A stretch of DNA of 64,000 nucleotides, from positions 1 through 64,000 of the forward strand of contig JAAFJG010000004.1 in NCBI GenBank assembly GCA_013298075.1. The letters run 5' to 3'. Positions 25,399 through 33,775 of the stretch are shown in pieces. The DNA comes from Cytophagales bacterium (GTDB lineage: Bacteria > Bacteroidota > Bacteroidia > Cytophagales > Microscillaceae). Positions within the stretch are counted from its first letter, which is position 1. The number at the start of each line of letters is the position of its first letter. The position numbers and the translations under genes were made by a program. A model generated the notes under the pieces. It saw nothing but the letters and a program-made list of their open reading frames with translations. It did no database searches and was not told the DNA's origin.

Positions 25399-26355
25399 TT
25401 AAATTGCTTTTGAATAGTTTAATGTTTTGATATAATTTTCCATAAATTCCCAATCAGGATTTCCGTTTTGGTCTGTTGGAAGTTTTATTTTTTCAGAAAC
25501 AAGTCTTGATAGTCTAAATTGTCTCCCGTATGCGTATTTATATCGCAATTTTTTTAAAATTCCTACGAAAAATAAAGCAACATAGTTATTTATATTCTCA
25601 TTTTTAGGAATAAGTGTATGCACATTATCATCACTAAAATATTTGTAAGGTTGATAAAAAACGTTAAAAAACATATCAATCGTAATTTTATTTTCAAATA
25701 TTTTTTTACTTGTTTCAAAATCTTCATAAGAAATATAATCAGCAATACCATTATTTTCAGAAGATGCAGTAATTAAAGGTAGATTTTCTATTCCTTTAAT
25801 TCTATTGGGCTTAGTAAGTCTTTCTCCTTTTTTGATGTCAAAATAAGTTTTTAAATTAAAATATTTCCAATGACTTATTTCTAATTTTAGTTCTTCTTGT
25901 ATGATAGGAGTTTCGTCAATAATTAGTTTTAATTCTAAAAATTCCTTTGGAATTTCTGAAACATCTGGAATATTTATATTCTTTAAAGTTTTATTGGCTT
26001 GTCTCCCATAATTATATCTATACTTATTGGCTTCTAAAATCATACAATAATATAACATTTGTGTTATAGAAAGTTCTATTTTAGGCTTTAAATAATATAA
26101 ATCTCGCCCACTATAATAGGGTTTTTCTTGATAAAACGATGATAAAACACTTCCACCTCCTGCAACTGATATAGTGTGTGCAGGATTAGGCTCTAATTCA
26201 TCTATTTCTTCAATATATGCTACAACCCCGTTATTTTTTGAGGTACGAGAAACAAAAGGAATACCTTCTTTTGAGTTTGTTTCGATACAACGTACGAATG
26301 CCAAATTTACTCCATACACTACCTCAAATAAATCTTTTACTTTAATTTTTTTCAC
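25399..26355 (-). CDS. Restriction-modification specificity subunit (HsdS/BcgI-B-like)
   Basis: This 318-residue protein has two target-recognition halves. The first covers 'IKVKDLFEVVYGVNLAF' through 'YNYGRQANKTLKNINIPD' and the second 'FNLKTYFDIKKGERLT' through 'YAYGRQFRLSRLVSEKIKLP'. Each half ends with the same 'YxYGRQ' motif followed by a conserved strand, as in type I/IIB S subunits. It starts at a GTG (26355) only 3 bp after the stop of the large subunit. Length matches the B subunit of BcgI (about 340 residues). With two TRDs it should read a bipartite sequence. Confidence 0.85.
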   Translation of the reverse strand: MKKIKVKDLFEVVYGVNLAFVRCIETNSKEGIPFVSRTSKNNGVVAYIEEIDELEPNPAHTISVAGGGSVLSSFYQEKPYYSGRDLYYLKPKIELSITQMLYYCMILEANKYRYNYGRQANKTLKNINIPDVSEIPKEFLELKLIIDETPIIQEELKLEISHWKYFNLKTYFDIKKGERLTKPNRIKGIENLPLITASSENNGIADYISYEDFETSKKIFENKITIDMFFNVFYQPYKYFSDDNVHTLIPKNENINNYVALFFVGILKKLRYKYAYGRQFRLSRLVSEKIKLPTDQNGNPDWEFMENYIKTLNYSKAI

Positions 26356-26358
26356 GTT

Positions 26359-28176
26359 TTACTCGTTTATAATTTTGAATACGTAGAAAGATTTAACAAC
26401 TTTCTGAAAATCTTCTATTGTAAGAGTGCTATAATCTGTTTCCATATATGCTTCTACACACCACTCATCGATAGCACTTACACATTTTTTGACAGATAAT
26501 CCTTCTATTTCTTTCGAATTTTTATAAGCATTGACGAATTTAGTTCTAATCCCTATCCATTTTTTCTTTACATCAATTCTACCTTTATGTTTTCGTTTTT
26601 CAAAACCGTCATCTTTCAAATAACTAAACCATGTTTCTAAATCTTGATTAGGTTTATTCGCCTCCCAAACCATTATACAAGTAACCACATTCACAGGAGC
26701 AAATACTTCATCAGGCATCGAAATAATAGCTTTCAAATGATGTTTCTCCAACAAACGTTTTTTGATTGCTATCAAGTTTTTGTCATTTTTAATAGCACAA
26801 CTCATTTGTACAATAGCAATTACAACTCCGCTTTCAAGTACTTTTAAACCATGTTCTATAAATTCCATTTGTCCTGTGTTACCTACGTCATAAGGTGGAT
26901 TTAAAAAAACAACATTAGGTTTATGATTTTGTAAAATTTGTGTTTCCAAATTAAAACAATCACCACAATAAATATTTGATTTTCCATCTCCTCTAAAAAG
27001 CATATTCGAACACGCATACGTGAACATATCAGGTCTGCGTTCTACGCCTATAAGTTGATTAGATTTAATTTGATTTTTCTTTTCTGTATCGTTTCCTGCC
27101 AACGATAACATTCTTTTCATCGCAGAAATCAAAAAACCACCCGAACCACAACAAGGATCATATACATAACTATCAGCAGTAATATTGGCTAAATCACAGA
27201 AAAAATCAGTTACATGAAAAGGCGTTAATACCAAACCTTGACTTTGTGAACTTCCTGCATAACGAATAAATTCTGTATAAAATTTACCTAAAACATCAAT
27301 TCCAGCATCTTCCATCGTGATAAGCGGGAAGACGTTTTCATGTAAATATGTTACAAAGTTTTTTACAACTTCTATTGTTTGCTGATTTTCTTTCTCACGT
27401 TTTATACTTTCTTGTTTAAATATAGGTTCATTTAATATTTTTTGAAATTCACCTAACATCGAATCCTGATTTCTTACATTTCTATTTTTCAAAACCCATT
27501 TTAGTGCTTGTAATAAATTTTCTGCTAATTGGTTACTACTCGTACAAGTCGAATAACTTGTTTTAAAAGTATTATCCAACAAACTCAACAAAATAGCACT
27601 CACAATAGTACATCTCGAATTTTCTGTAATAGAATAACTTTGAAATTCATCGTTAAGAAAAACTGCTTTTTGAATAATATCAATATTTTTTAAGTTTTCT
27701 GAAAAACTATCATTCTGAAATATTTTTAAATAATCGTGAATAGAAAGTAATTTTGAGGTATTTTCATTTTTATAACTTGGTTCGTTTTGTTTCCATTGAA
27801 AAGTAGAAATACTCAATTCTGTTTCATTTTCTCCACTCACAGCCACCGCTAACACGTCAAAACCTTGACTAAGAAATTTAGCATAATGCAAAACGCCATC
27901 TACTGCATAATCTTTGGGTTTATCAAAGTTAGCACTTTCGTGTTTTGAAGTAGCCGCTTTACATTCTATTACAATCAAAAAATCAGAATTTTGGACAGGA
28001 AAAGAAATAATAAATTCAGGTTTTCCTACGCCTTCACCCGATTTAGAAGCATTTTTTAAAAGTTCTTGAATTTTTTTATTACTTGATTTTTGCTCTTCTA
28101 TTTTGATAACATTATGCAAAACATCATTTTTAAAATGATTTCTTACCAAATCTTCTGTAATTCTTTCGTTTGCCAT
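26359..28176 (-). CDS. BcgI-A-like fused restriction nuclease and N6-adenine methyltransferase
   Basis: This 605-residue protein starts with a PD-(D/E)XK-type domain: 'GVGKPEFIISFP' (Pro53-Glu54) and 'LIVIECKA' (Glu71-Cys-Lys73). A helical domain and an N6-adenine methyltransferase follow: motif I in 'VYDPCCGSGGFLISA' (about residue 340) and motif IV in 'VVFLNPPYDVG' (about 425). Nuclease plus methyltransferase in one chain, paired with a separate S subunit and no helicase, is the BcgI (type IIB) design, which cuts on both sides of a bipartite site. Sizes (605 and 318) are close to BcgI A and B. Transcription runs on to the S gene, a small acidic gene, murB and tgt. Confidence 0.88.
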   Translation of the reverse strand: MANERITEDLVRNHFKNDVLHNVIKIEEQKSSNKKIQELLKNASKSGEGVGKPEFIISFPVQNSDFLIVIECKAATSKHESANFDKPKDYAVDGVLHYAKFLSQGFDVLAVAVSGENETELSISTFQWKQNEPSYKNENTSKLLSIHDYLKIFQNDSFSENLKNIDIIQKAVFLNDEFQSYSITENSRCTIVSAILLSLLDNTFKTSYSTCTSSNQLAENLLQALKWVLKNRNVRNQDSMLGEFQKILNEPIFKQESIKREKENQQTIEVVKNFVTYLHENVFPLITMEDAGIDVLGKFYTEFIRYAGSSQSQGLVLTPFHVTDFFCDLANITADSYVYDPCCGSGGFLISAMKRMLSLAGNDTEKKNQIKSNQLIGVERRPDMFTYACSNMLFRGDGKSNIYCGDCFNLETQILQNHKPNVVFLNPPYDVGNTGQMEFIEHGLKVLESGVVIAIVQMSCAIKNDKNLIAIKKRLLEKHHLKAIISMPDEVFAPVNVVTCIMVWEANKPNQDLETWFSYLKDDGFEKRKHKGRIDVKKKWIGIRTKFVNAYKNSKEIEGLSVKKCVSAIDEWCVEAYMETDYSTLTIEDFQKVVKSFYVFKIINE

Positions 28177-28272
28177 TGTTTATATTATTTTTTTATTGGT
28201 AATTTTTGGTGCAAATATAGTGTTATTTTTTGTATATTTATATTTTTTTATAAATTTATTCAAAAATATTTT

Positions 28273-28410
28273 ATGAAAAATAAGAGAATAATCAAAAAAA
28301 TAAATTTAAAAACCATTCCTATCCACCGCAAAATTATAAAAAACCTATCAAAATACAAAATTTATACAGATAAAAAAATAGATTTATCAAAACTAAAAAA
28401 GTCTGGATAA
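28273..28410 (+). CDS. Possible 45-residue basic peptide
   Basis: An ATG-initiated frame gives a strongly basic 45-residue peptide ('KRIIKKINLKTIPIHRKIIK'). It lies opposite the minus-strand genes and its last codons overlap the terminator hairpin at 28373-28421. High AT content alone can produce such Lys/Ile-rich frames, so it may not be translated. I know of no family it matches. Confidence 0.2.
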   Translation: MKNKRIIKKINLKTIPIHRKIIKNLSKYKIYTDKKIDLSKLKKSG

Positions 28411-28421
28411 ATCTATTTTTT
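28373..28421. terminator. Intrinsic terminator
   Basis: The stem AAAAAATAGATTTATC/GATAAATCTATTTTTT has a 17-base loop and T/A runs on both sides. It would end minus-strand transcripts coming from the nucleotidyltransferase and the dead gene at 28451. Confidence 0.75.
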
Positions 28422-28450
28422 TGATTTTGATGAATATATTTTTCTAAAAA

Positions 28451-28672
28451 TTATTTAGAAAAATCTCCTTCATAACCATTCGAAACTGCCCAAGCATAAG
28501 TATTTGCCCCTACAATTCCATCAGCAGGAATACTACACCATTCTTGAAAAGCCATTGTCGCTTGATAAGTTCCATTACCATAAATGCCATCAACTGACAC
28601 CTCGTAACCTAATGAAAGTAAATATTGTTGCTATTGGCGAACTTCATTTCCCTGACTATGCAATGCTATCAT
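28451..28672 (-). pseudogene. Decayed peptidoglycan-binding domain protein
   Basis: A minus-strand frame of 74 codons encodes a PG_binding_1 domain. It reads 'ALHSQGNEVRQ', a TAG stop (28631-28633), then 'QQYLLSLGYEVSVDGIYGNG', 'TYQATMAFQEWCSIPADGIV' and 'GANTYAW', ending in TAA at 28451. In this family the stop position is normally Leu ('VRxLQxxL'), and TTG to TAG is one base change. The fragment has only 74 codons, no signal peptide and no catalytic domain, and the next gene upstream stops 23 bp away. It is a remnant of a larger cell-wall protein. Confidence 0.75.
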
Positions 28673-28695
28673 ATATAAAAAGTTTAAGTTTGTTT

Positions 28696-29706
28696 CTAAC
28701 CCTGAATTTGAGAATAATCACCAATATTCAAATTTTGTGCATGCCCATAATAATGTGCCTGATTGCCTATCATCGAATCTTTAATGTTTGATTCTTTGAT
28801 GTGTGAACGCTCTTGAATAATGGTATTTTTAACGATTGAATTTTCTATCGTACTATCATTGCCCACCGACACAAAAGGACCTACAACCGAATCCGTAATT
28901 TGCACATTATCACCAATAAAAACAGGCGGAATAATCACAGAATTAACGATTTTGGCAGAGTCACTCACTAATTTCTCGTTTTGAATAAACGAAAGATAAC
29001 GTTGATTGGTATAAACAGTTGCTTCTTTATTGCCACAATCTAACCATTCTGTAACACTATTAGTAACAAATTTTGTCCCTTTTGCTCGCATATTTTCGAG
29101 AGCCTCCGTGAGTTGAAATTCACCTACTTTATCTTTTATATCATTATCTAATAAATATTGTAATTCGTTACGCAAATATTCGCCATCTTTAAAATAATAA
29201 ATACCAATAATAGCTGAGTTACTTACAAATTCTTTAGGTTTTTCAATAAACGCAGTAATTTCTCCTTTTTCATTCAATTTAACTACACCAAACGCAGAAG
29301 GATTTTCTACTTCTTGTACCCAAATAATGCCTTCATTATCAGGATTTAATTTAAAATCGGCTTTGAATAAAGTATCCGCAAAAGCCACTACTACATTGCC
29401 TTTGAGCGTTTCTTTAGCACATAAAATAGCGTGTGCGGTTCCTAATTTTTCGTGTTGATATTGAATAACACCTTTTGCGCCTAATTTTTGGGCAATGTCG
29501 AGGAGTTGTTTTTCGATTTCAGCCCCAAAATCTGCTCCAATAATAAAAGCAATTTCATCAACTTTTGTATTACAAACTTTTACAATATCTTCTACAATTC
29601 TATGAACCATTGGTTTTCCAGCCACCTGAATTAGAGGTTTTGGAACTGTGAGCGTATGTGGGCGAAGGCGTGTGCCTCTGCCTGCCATAGGAATAATAAT
29701 TTTCAT
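28696..29706 (-). CDS. Sugar nucleotidyltransferase (glucose-1-phosphate thymidylyltransferase type)
   Basis: This 336-residue protein begins with the nucleotide-binding loop 'IIPMAGRGTRLRPHTL' and 'VPKPLIQVAGKPMVHRIVED'. It has 'LGTAHAILCAKETL', 'VAFADTLFKADF' with the metal-binding Asp, 'AFIEKPKEF' and 'GIYYFKDGEYLRNE'. The C-terminal quarter consists of hexapeptide-like turns ('SVIIPPVFIGDNVQITDSVV', 'VGNDSTIENSIVKNT') that form a left-handed beta helix. Such enzymes activate sugar-1-phosphates for envelope polysaccharides; the exact sugar cannot be told. The DUF4286 gene lies 5 bp upstream. Confidence 0.88.
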   Translation of the reverse strand: MKIIIPMAGRGTRLRPHTLTVPKPLIQVAGKPMVHRIVEDIVKVCNTKVDEIAFIIGADFGAEIEKQLLDIAQKLGAKGVIQYQHEKLGTAHAILCAKETLKGNVVVAFADTLFKADFKLNPDNEGIIWVQEVENPSAFGVVKLNEKGEITAFIEKPKEFVSNSAIIGIYYFKDGEYLRNELQYLLDNDIKDKVGEFQLTEALENMRAKGTKFVTNSVTEWLDCGNKEATVYTNQRYLSFIQNEKLVSDSAKIVNSVIIPPVFIGDNVQITDSVVGPFVSVGNDSTIENSIVKNTIIQERSHIKESNIKDSMIGNQAHYYGHAQNLNIGDYSQIQG

Positions 29707-29711
29707 TTTTG

Positions 29712-30014
29712 TTAATTAAAGACTTCGATAACTTCTAACACAGTTCTAAATGCTAATACTTTGTCGCCAAATTTTTGGAAAGTTTTATCTCTCAAAAAAG
29801 CAGCATATTTATTGATATACTCTTGATAATCATCGTGAGATTTCGCAAGATATTGCACCGCATAAGTATCTTCATTGACTAATTTTGTAAATGTAGCTTT
29901 TGTGAATAATTTTGTTTTTAATATTTCACGAATGTGTGTAGTGCGCATCCATTCTACCCATTCTTTTTCTATTTCTTGGCTAACCGCCAAAGTTACATTA
30001 TATATTACTTCCAT
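29712..30014 (-). CDS. DUF4286 family protein
   Basis: This 100-residue protein matches the Bacteroidota family DUF4286: 'MEVIYNVTLAVSQEIEKEWV' at the start, 'WMRTTHIREILKTKLF', 'DTYAVQYLAKSHDDYQEYIN' and 'FGDKVLAFRTVLEVI' at the end. It probably forms a small ferredoxin-like alpha+beta fold. No function is known. It is transcribed together with the nucleotidyltransferase downstream, and the F0 genes are divergent. Confidence 0.85.
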   Translation of the reverse strand: MEVIYNVTLAVSQEIEKEWVEWMRTTHIREILKTKLFTKATFTKLVNEDTYAVQYLAKSHDDYQEYINKYAAFLRDKTFQKFGDKVLAFRTVLEVIEVFN

Positions 30015-30158
30015 TTTTTTATAAAAGTATTAAGATTGAAAAAATAATTATTGTCAGAGAAAAATAATATTTATTTATGTTATTTCCGTTGCAAAGATAT
30101 GTAATTTATAGATTTATTCATAAAAATTAAAAAAAAAATTAAAAAAAAACGAAATTTC

Positions 30159-30189
30159 TTTGTAAAATATAAAATCTATCTTATTTTTG
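30159..30189 (+). promoter_or_regulatory. Promoter of F0 ATP synthase operon
   Basis: TTTG (30159-30162), a 19-bp spacer and TATTTTTG (30182-30189) fit the Bacteroidota consensus. They end 8 bp before the first start codon of the operon, so the 5' leader is very short. Confidence 0.65.
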
Positions 30190-30197
30190 CACTTCAA

Positions 30198-30590
30198 ATG
30201 TTAAAAGATATTCAAAAAAGCCTACTTATTCCTACCATTATTAGTTTAATATTGTTGATAGGATTTGGTTTTACGGCAATAGGAACAAATATTTTTCACG
30301 AAAAAAAGTGGATTATTTTCTTGGTGATATTATTAAGTAGTGTTTTTACTACTTTTATCACTCATTTTGGTATTCAAAATAATCCTTCAAAATTTATTTT
30401 GTATTACTTTTTTGCGATGTTTGCCAGAATAATTATTGTACTGATTTTTATGTTTAGTAATATTTATTTAAAGATAAATCAACCTTTGTTATTTTTGGGA
30501 AATAGTTTTTTTTTCTATTTTTTGTATTTATTTTTTGAAATTTATAATTTGTTCTTTAACTTGCAACGCGATTTTAAACTTGATTCATAA
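30198..30590 (+). CDS. Four-helix membrane protein upstream of atpB (AtpI-like position)
   Basis: This 130-residue membrane protein has four predicted transmembrane helices (about residues 9-29, 38-58, 66-87, 95-118). Sequence identity to AtpI is not obvious, but genes of this size and topology sit directly before atpB in Bacteroidota. AtpI-like proteins help c-ring assembly. It ends 13 bp before atpB. I call it AtpI-like from position and topology only. Confidence 0.6.
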   Translation: MLKDIQKSLLIPTIISLILLIGFGFTAIGTNIFHEKKWIIFLVILLSSVFTTFITHFGIQNNPSKFILYYFFAMFARIIIVLIFMFSNIYLKINQPLLFLGNSFFFYFLYLFFEIYNLFFNLQRDFKLDS

Positions 30591-30603
30591 TTATTATACA
30601 TAT

Positions 30604-31746
30604 ATGCACTTTTTTTCACGTAATATTGTAAAAATTTCTTTTATTTTAGTCCTTTTATTCAATATTTCTTCATTGGCGTATGCAGGCGGAGGAGATAAAA
30701 AAGACGAAAAATTTAATCCTGGTGAGATGATAATGCACCACATTAAAGATTCTCACGAATGGCATTTAATTACATTGGGCGAAACTCACGTTGCTATTCC
30801 TTTACCTATTATTTTATATACAAATAATGGATTAGATGTTTTTTTCTCACACGACTTATTTTCTGCTAAAAAAGGTGAACACAAAGAAGAGCATAAAGAA
30901 AGTGGACATAAAGAGGGAGAACACAAAGAAGAAGAAAAAAAAGATGCTCACCACGAATTTCAAGTATTAGAAAGAGGTAAAAATGTATATCATTTTTCTC
31001 ATGATAAAATTACAATGGCTGATGGAACTCCTGTTTGGGATTTTTCTATCACTAAAAATGTGGCTTCTTTGTTAATAAGTGTCGTTTTATTGATTATAGT
31101 ATTTACAAGTATTGCAAAAGCCTACAAAAAAAATGCAGGCAAAGCGCCCAAAGGTATGCAATCATTTTTTGAACCTTTGATTGTGTTTGTGAGAGATGAA
31201 ATTGCGCATAAAAATATTGGACAGAACGCAGATAGATATGTTCCTTATTTATTGACCGTATTTTTCTTTATTTGGTTTAATAATATGTTAGGTTTAATTC
31301 CGGGCGGTGCCAATGCAACAGGAAATATCGCAGTTACATTAGTATTGGCGTTTTTCACTTTTATTATTACTTTATTTAGTGCAAAATCAACGTATTGGAA
31401 ACATATTTTTGCACCACACGTGCCGATTCCTTTGATGATTATTTTAATTCCAATTGAATTTATTGGTATATTTACAAAACCTTTCTCTTTAATGGTTCGT
31501 TTGTTTGCTAATATTATGGCAGGACACGTAATTATTTTGAGTTTGATTTCTTTGATATTTATATTTGGTGCGATGTCAGCCGTTTCAATTTATGGAGTTG
31601 CTCCTTTGAGTATTGCGTTTTCTACGGCAATGATGGGTTTAGAAATGTTTGTGGCAATTTTGCAAGCATACGTATTTACAATGCTTACTTCTATGTATAT
31701 CGGACAGGCAGTTGAAGAGCCACATCACGAAGAAGCACATCACTAA
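30604..31746 (+). CDS. atpB: F0F1 ATP synthase subunit a
   Basis: This 380-residue subunit a starts with a signal peptide ('ISFILVLLFNISSLAYAGGG'), as usual in Bacteroidota. A periplasmic extension follows, holding a His/Glu/Lys-rich stretch (about residues 95-125, with repeated 'GEHKEEHK' type units). The membrane part has the essential Arg in 'LMVRLFANIMAGH' and 'FVAILQAYVFTMLTSMYIGQ'. The ATG at 30604 is chosen because it starts the signal peptide; an upstream TTG at 30535 overlaps the previous gene. It is followed by a 78-bp GC-rich hairpin and atpE. Confidence 0.93.
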   Translation: MHFFSRNIVKISFILVLLFNISSLAYAGGGDKKDEKFNPGEMIMHHIKDSHEWHLITLGETHVAIPLPIILYTNNGLDVFFSHDLFSAKKGEHKEEHKESGHKEGEHKEEEKKDAHHEFQVLERGKNVYHFSHDKITMADGTPVWDFSITKNVASLLISVVLLIIVFTSIAKAYKKNAGKAPKGMQSFFEPLIVFVRDEIAHKNIGQNADRYVPYLLTVFFFIWFNNMLGLIPGGANATGNIAVTLVLAFFTFIITLFSAKSTYWKHIFAPHVPIPLMIILIPIEFIGIFTKPFSLMVRLFANIMAGHVIILSLISLIFIFGAMSAVSIYGVAPLSIAFSTAMMGLEMFVAILQAYVFTMLTSMYIGQAVEEPHHEEAHH

Positions 31747-31783
31747 AAAGTGATTGTTTTGATAAAGGACTCAATAAAAAACT

Positions 31784-31861
31784 CCCTCACCTTTGGGGAG
31801 GGCTGGGGTGGGGCATAATTTGACTAAAAAGCCCCACCCTAACCCTCCCCAGCGGTGAGGG
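31784..31861. repeat. GC-rich inverted repeat between atpB and atpE
   Basis: Arms of about 30 bp (CCCTCACC..GGGGAGGG..GGTGGGGC and GCCCCACC..CCCTCCCC..GGTGAGGG) form a long hairpin that is far richer in G+C than the genome around it. It looks like a dispersed palindromic element rather than a terminator, as no T-run follows. Confidence 0.85.
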
Positions 31862-31929
31862 GACAAAAAATAAAGTTTTTGGTTCTTTTTTTTTAATTCT
31901 AATTTTCTTTAATTTTTAATACATTTATT

Positions 31930-32190
31930 ATGTTACTTGATTTATTGTTTATGTTGCTTGACCTTGGAAAAGGCGGAGCGGTAATGGGTGCTGGAATCGG
32001 TGCTGGACTTGTTGCGTTGGGCGCAGGTGTTGGTATTGGTCAAATTGGTGGACGTGCTATGGAAGCTATTGGTCGCCAACCAGAAGCATCAGGTAAAATT
32101 CAAAGTGTGATGATTGTTGCTGCTGCCTTAATCGAGGGTGTTGCCCTTTTTGGTGTAGTATTATGTTTCATCATTCCTTTCGTTTACTAA
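31930..32190 (+). CDS. atpE: F0F1 ATP synthase subunit c
   Basis: This 86-residue proteolipid has two helices joined by the polar loop 'GRAMEAIGRQPEASGKI'. The first helix is Gly-rich ('GAGIGAGLVALGAGVGIGQI'). The ion-binding Glu is in 'AALIEGVALFGVV'. The residue after Glu is Gly, not the Ser/Thr of Na+-type rings, so protons are the likely coupling ion. A second Met (31951) could be the real start, as c subunits are usually about 65-80 residues. Confidence 0.95.
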   Translation: MLLDLLFMLLDLGKGGAVMGAGIGAGLVALGAGVGIGQIGGRAMEAIGRQPEASGKIQSVMIVAAALIEGVALFGVVLCFIIPFVY

Positions 32191-32202
32191 TTTACTTTTT
32201 AT

Positions 32203-32244
32203 AGTTATTTTCCTTTGTATTTGACAAAGGAAATAACTTTTTTA
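32203..32244 (+). terminator. Terminator-like hairpin between atpE and atpF
   Basis: The stem AGTTATTTTCCTTTG/CAAAGGAAATAACT has a 7-base loop and is followed by seven T. It can act as an attenuator that makes more subunit c transcript than subunit b, matching the need for many c per ring. Confidence 0.8.
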
Positions 32245-32295
32245 TTCATTCTTACTTATACTTATCTTTCATTATAAAATACTAAAATAAAAAAA

Positions 32296-32790
32296 ATGGA
32301 TTTAATTAAACCAGAATTTGGGTTACTCATTTGGCAAACTATCATTTTCTTGATGATAATTTTTGTATTAGGTAAATATGCTTGGAAACCTATTTTAAGT
32401 GGCTTAAAAGATAGAGAAGATTCTATCGCAAGTGCTTTGGGAGAAGCCGAAAAAGCACGCTCAGAAATGCAAAAATTAACTTCTGATAACCAAAAATTAT
32501 TAGATGAAGCACGTTCAGAACGCGAAAAAATATTGAAAGCTGCTCAAAAAACGGCTGACGAATTGCGCGAAGAAGCAAAAGCAAAAGCAACCACAGAAGT
32601 AAACAAAATGTTAGACGATGCGAGAAAAGTAATCGAATCAGAAAAACAAACTGCTATTACAGCTATCAAAGAACAAGTAGCTATACTTTCTGTAGAAGTC
32701 GCAGGAAAAATTTTACGTAGAGAATTAGATAATAAAGACAGACAACAATTATTGGCTGCTGATATTATTCGTGAATTAAAATTGAACTAA
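32296..32790 (+). CDS. atpF: F0F1 ATP synthase subunit b
   Basis: This 164-residue protein has one N-terminal membrane helix ('GLLIWQTIIFLMIIFVLGKY') and then a long charged coiled coil (about residues 30-140) that forms the peripheral stalk, ending 'VAGKILRRELDNKDRQQ'. The opening 'IKPEFGLLIWQTIIF' is typical of AtpF. In most bacteria atpH, atpA and atpG follow; here a terminator and a PspC gene follow instead, so the F1 genes must be elsewhere. Confidence 0.95.
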   Translation: MDLIKPEFGLLIWQTIIFLMIIFVLGKYAWKPILSGLKDREDSIASALGEAEKARSEMQKLTSDNQKLLDEARSEREKILKAAQKTADELREEAKAKATTEVNKMLDDARKVIESEKQTAITAIKEQVAILSVEVAGKILRRELDNKDRQQLLAADIIRELKLN

Positions 32791-32829
32791 TTTTTTTAGT
32801 TGATTTTCTAAAAAACGCATAAAAATATT

Positions 32830-32861
32830 GCCGTTTGTGTTTGTGCATAAACGGCTTTTTT
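32830..32861 (+). terminator. Intrinsic terminator after atpF
   Basis: The stem GCCGTTT/AAACGGC has a 12-base loop and is followed by a T-run. It ends the F0 operon. Confidence 0.85.
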
Positions 32862-32866
32862 ATATT

Positions 32867-33775
32867 ATGACTTATTCTATCAATTTATCAGGAGTTATTT
32901 TTTATTTAGAGGCTGATGGATACATAGCTTTGAAAGCGTATTTGCAATCTTTACATCAATATTTTGCGAATATAGAAGATGGACAAGAAATATTAGTAGA
33001 TTTACAAACAAGAATAGCAGAAGTTTTATTAGAAAATAATCAATCTCAAAAAAAAACAATTCTTATTTTTAATGATATTAGTTCAGTTATTAAAACTATC
33101 GGAAAAGTATCAGATTTTGAAGAAGCAGCACAAAATCCAGCCTTTCAAAGTACGTATCAAGAAGAAGAATTAAACCAAGAAAATCAAATATCAGATACAA
33201 AAGAAGATAAAATAGCGAAAATTTTTGAATATTTAAAAGAAAAAGTAAATGAAAAAAATATCATTCTCCCCAAAGAAAAAATAATTCCGCCCAAAAAATT
33301 ATTTAGAGATGGAAAAAGAAAAATAATTGGTGGAGTGTTGGCAGGTTTTTCTTATTTTTTTAAAATAAATCCTTTATGGCTTCGAATTATTTATATTTTA
33401 TTTTCATTTTTTAATATCTCTGCAAGTTTTTTTATGTATATTTTATGTTGGATTTTTATGCCTGTCCATGAAGATTTACCAGAGCAAGAAGACCTCAAAA
33501 AAATATACAGAGATAGTAATTCGGGCGTAATCGCAGGCGTATGTGAGGGTTTAGGATTTTATTTGGGCGTTAGTTCGATAGCAATTCGAGTTGTTTTTAG
33601 TGTCTTAGGATTTTTTGGTGGCATTGGTTTATTTTTGTATATTTTGCTTTGGATTTTGATGCCTGATACCAAAGGTTTTGCAGATACATTAGATATGGAA
33701 GGACAAGAAATTGACACCGAAAACTTAAGATTATTGATTGATAAATATTATTCATCAGAAGAAAATAAAAAATAA
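32867..33775 (+). CDS. Double PspC-domain membrane protein
   Basis: This 302-residue protein has a cytoplasmic N-terminal region (about 1-150, 'YLEADGYIALKAYLQSLHQY' and 'SSVIKTIGKVSDFEEAAQ') of the kind often fused to PspC in Bacteroidota. Two tandem PspC domains follow: 'LFRDGKRKIIGGVLAGFSYF' and 'IYRDSNSGVIAGVCEGLGFY', each followed by two membrane helices and ending 'WIFMPVHE' or 'WILMPDTKG'. PspC relatives sense or relieve membrane stress. The ATG at 32867 is chosen because the earlier TTG lies inside the atpF terminator. The transcript must therefore start within or after that hairpin. Confidence 0.85.
   Translation: MTYSINLSGVIFYLEADGYIALKAYLQSLHQYFANIEDGQEILVDLQTRIAEVLLENNQSQKKTILIFNDISSVIKTIGKVSDFEEAAQNPAFQSTYQEEELNQENQISDTKEDKIAKIFEYLKEKVNEKNIILPKEKIIPPKKLFRDGKRKIIGGVLAGFSYFFKINPLWLRIIYILFSFFNISASFFMYILCWIFMPVHEDLPEQEDLKKIYRDSNSGVIAGVCEGLGFYLGVSSIAIRVVFSVLGFFGGIGLFLYILLWILMPDTKGFADTLDMEGQEIDTENLRLLIDKYYSSEENKK

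Noticed and set aside
30535-30603. Upstream TTG start of atpB
   Set aside because: It overlaps the previous gene, and the ATG at 30604 begins a clean signal peptide.
32828-32866. TTG start of the PspC protein
   Set aside because: It lies inside the atpF terminator hairpin; the ATG at 32867 is the natural start.
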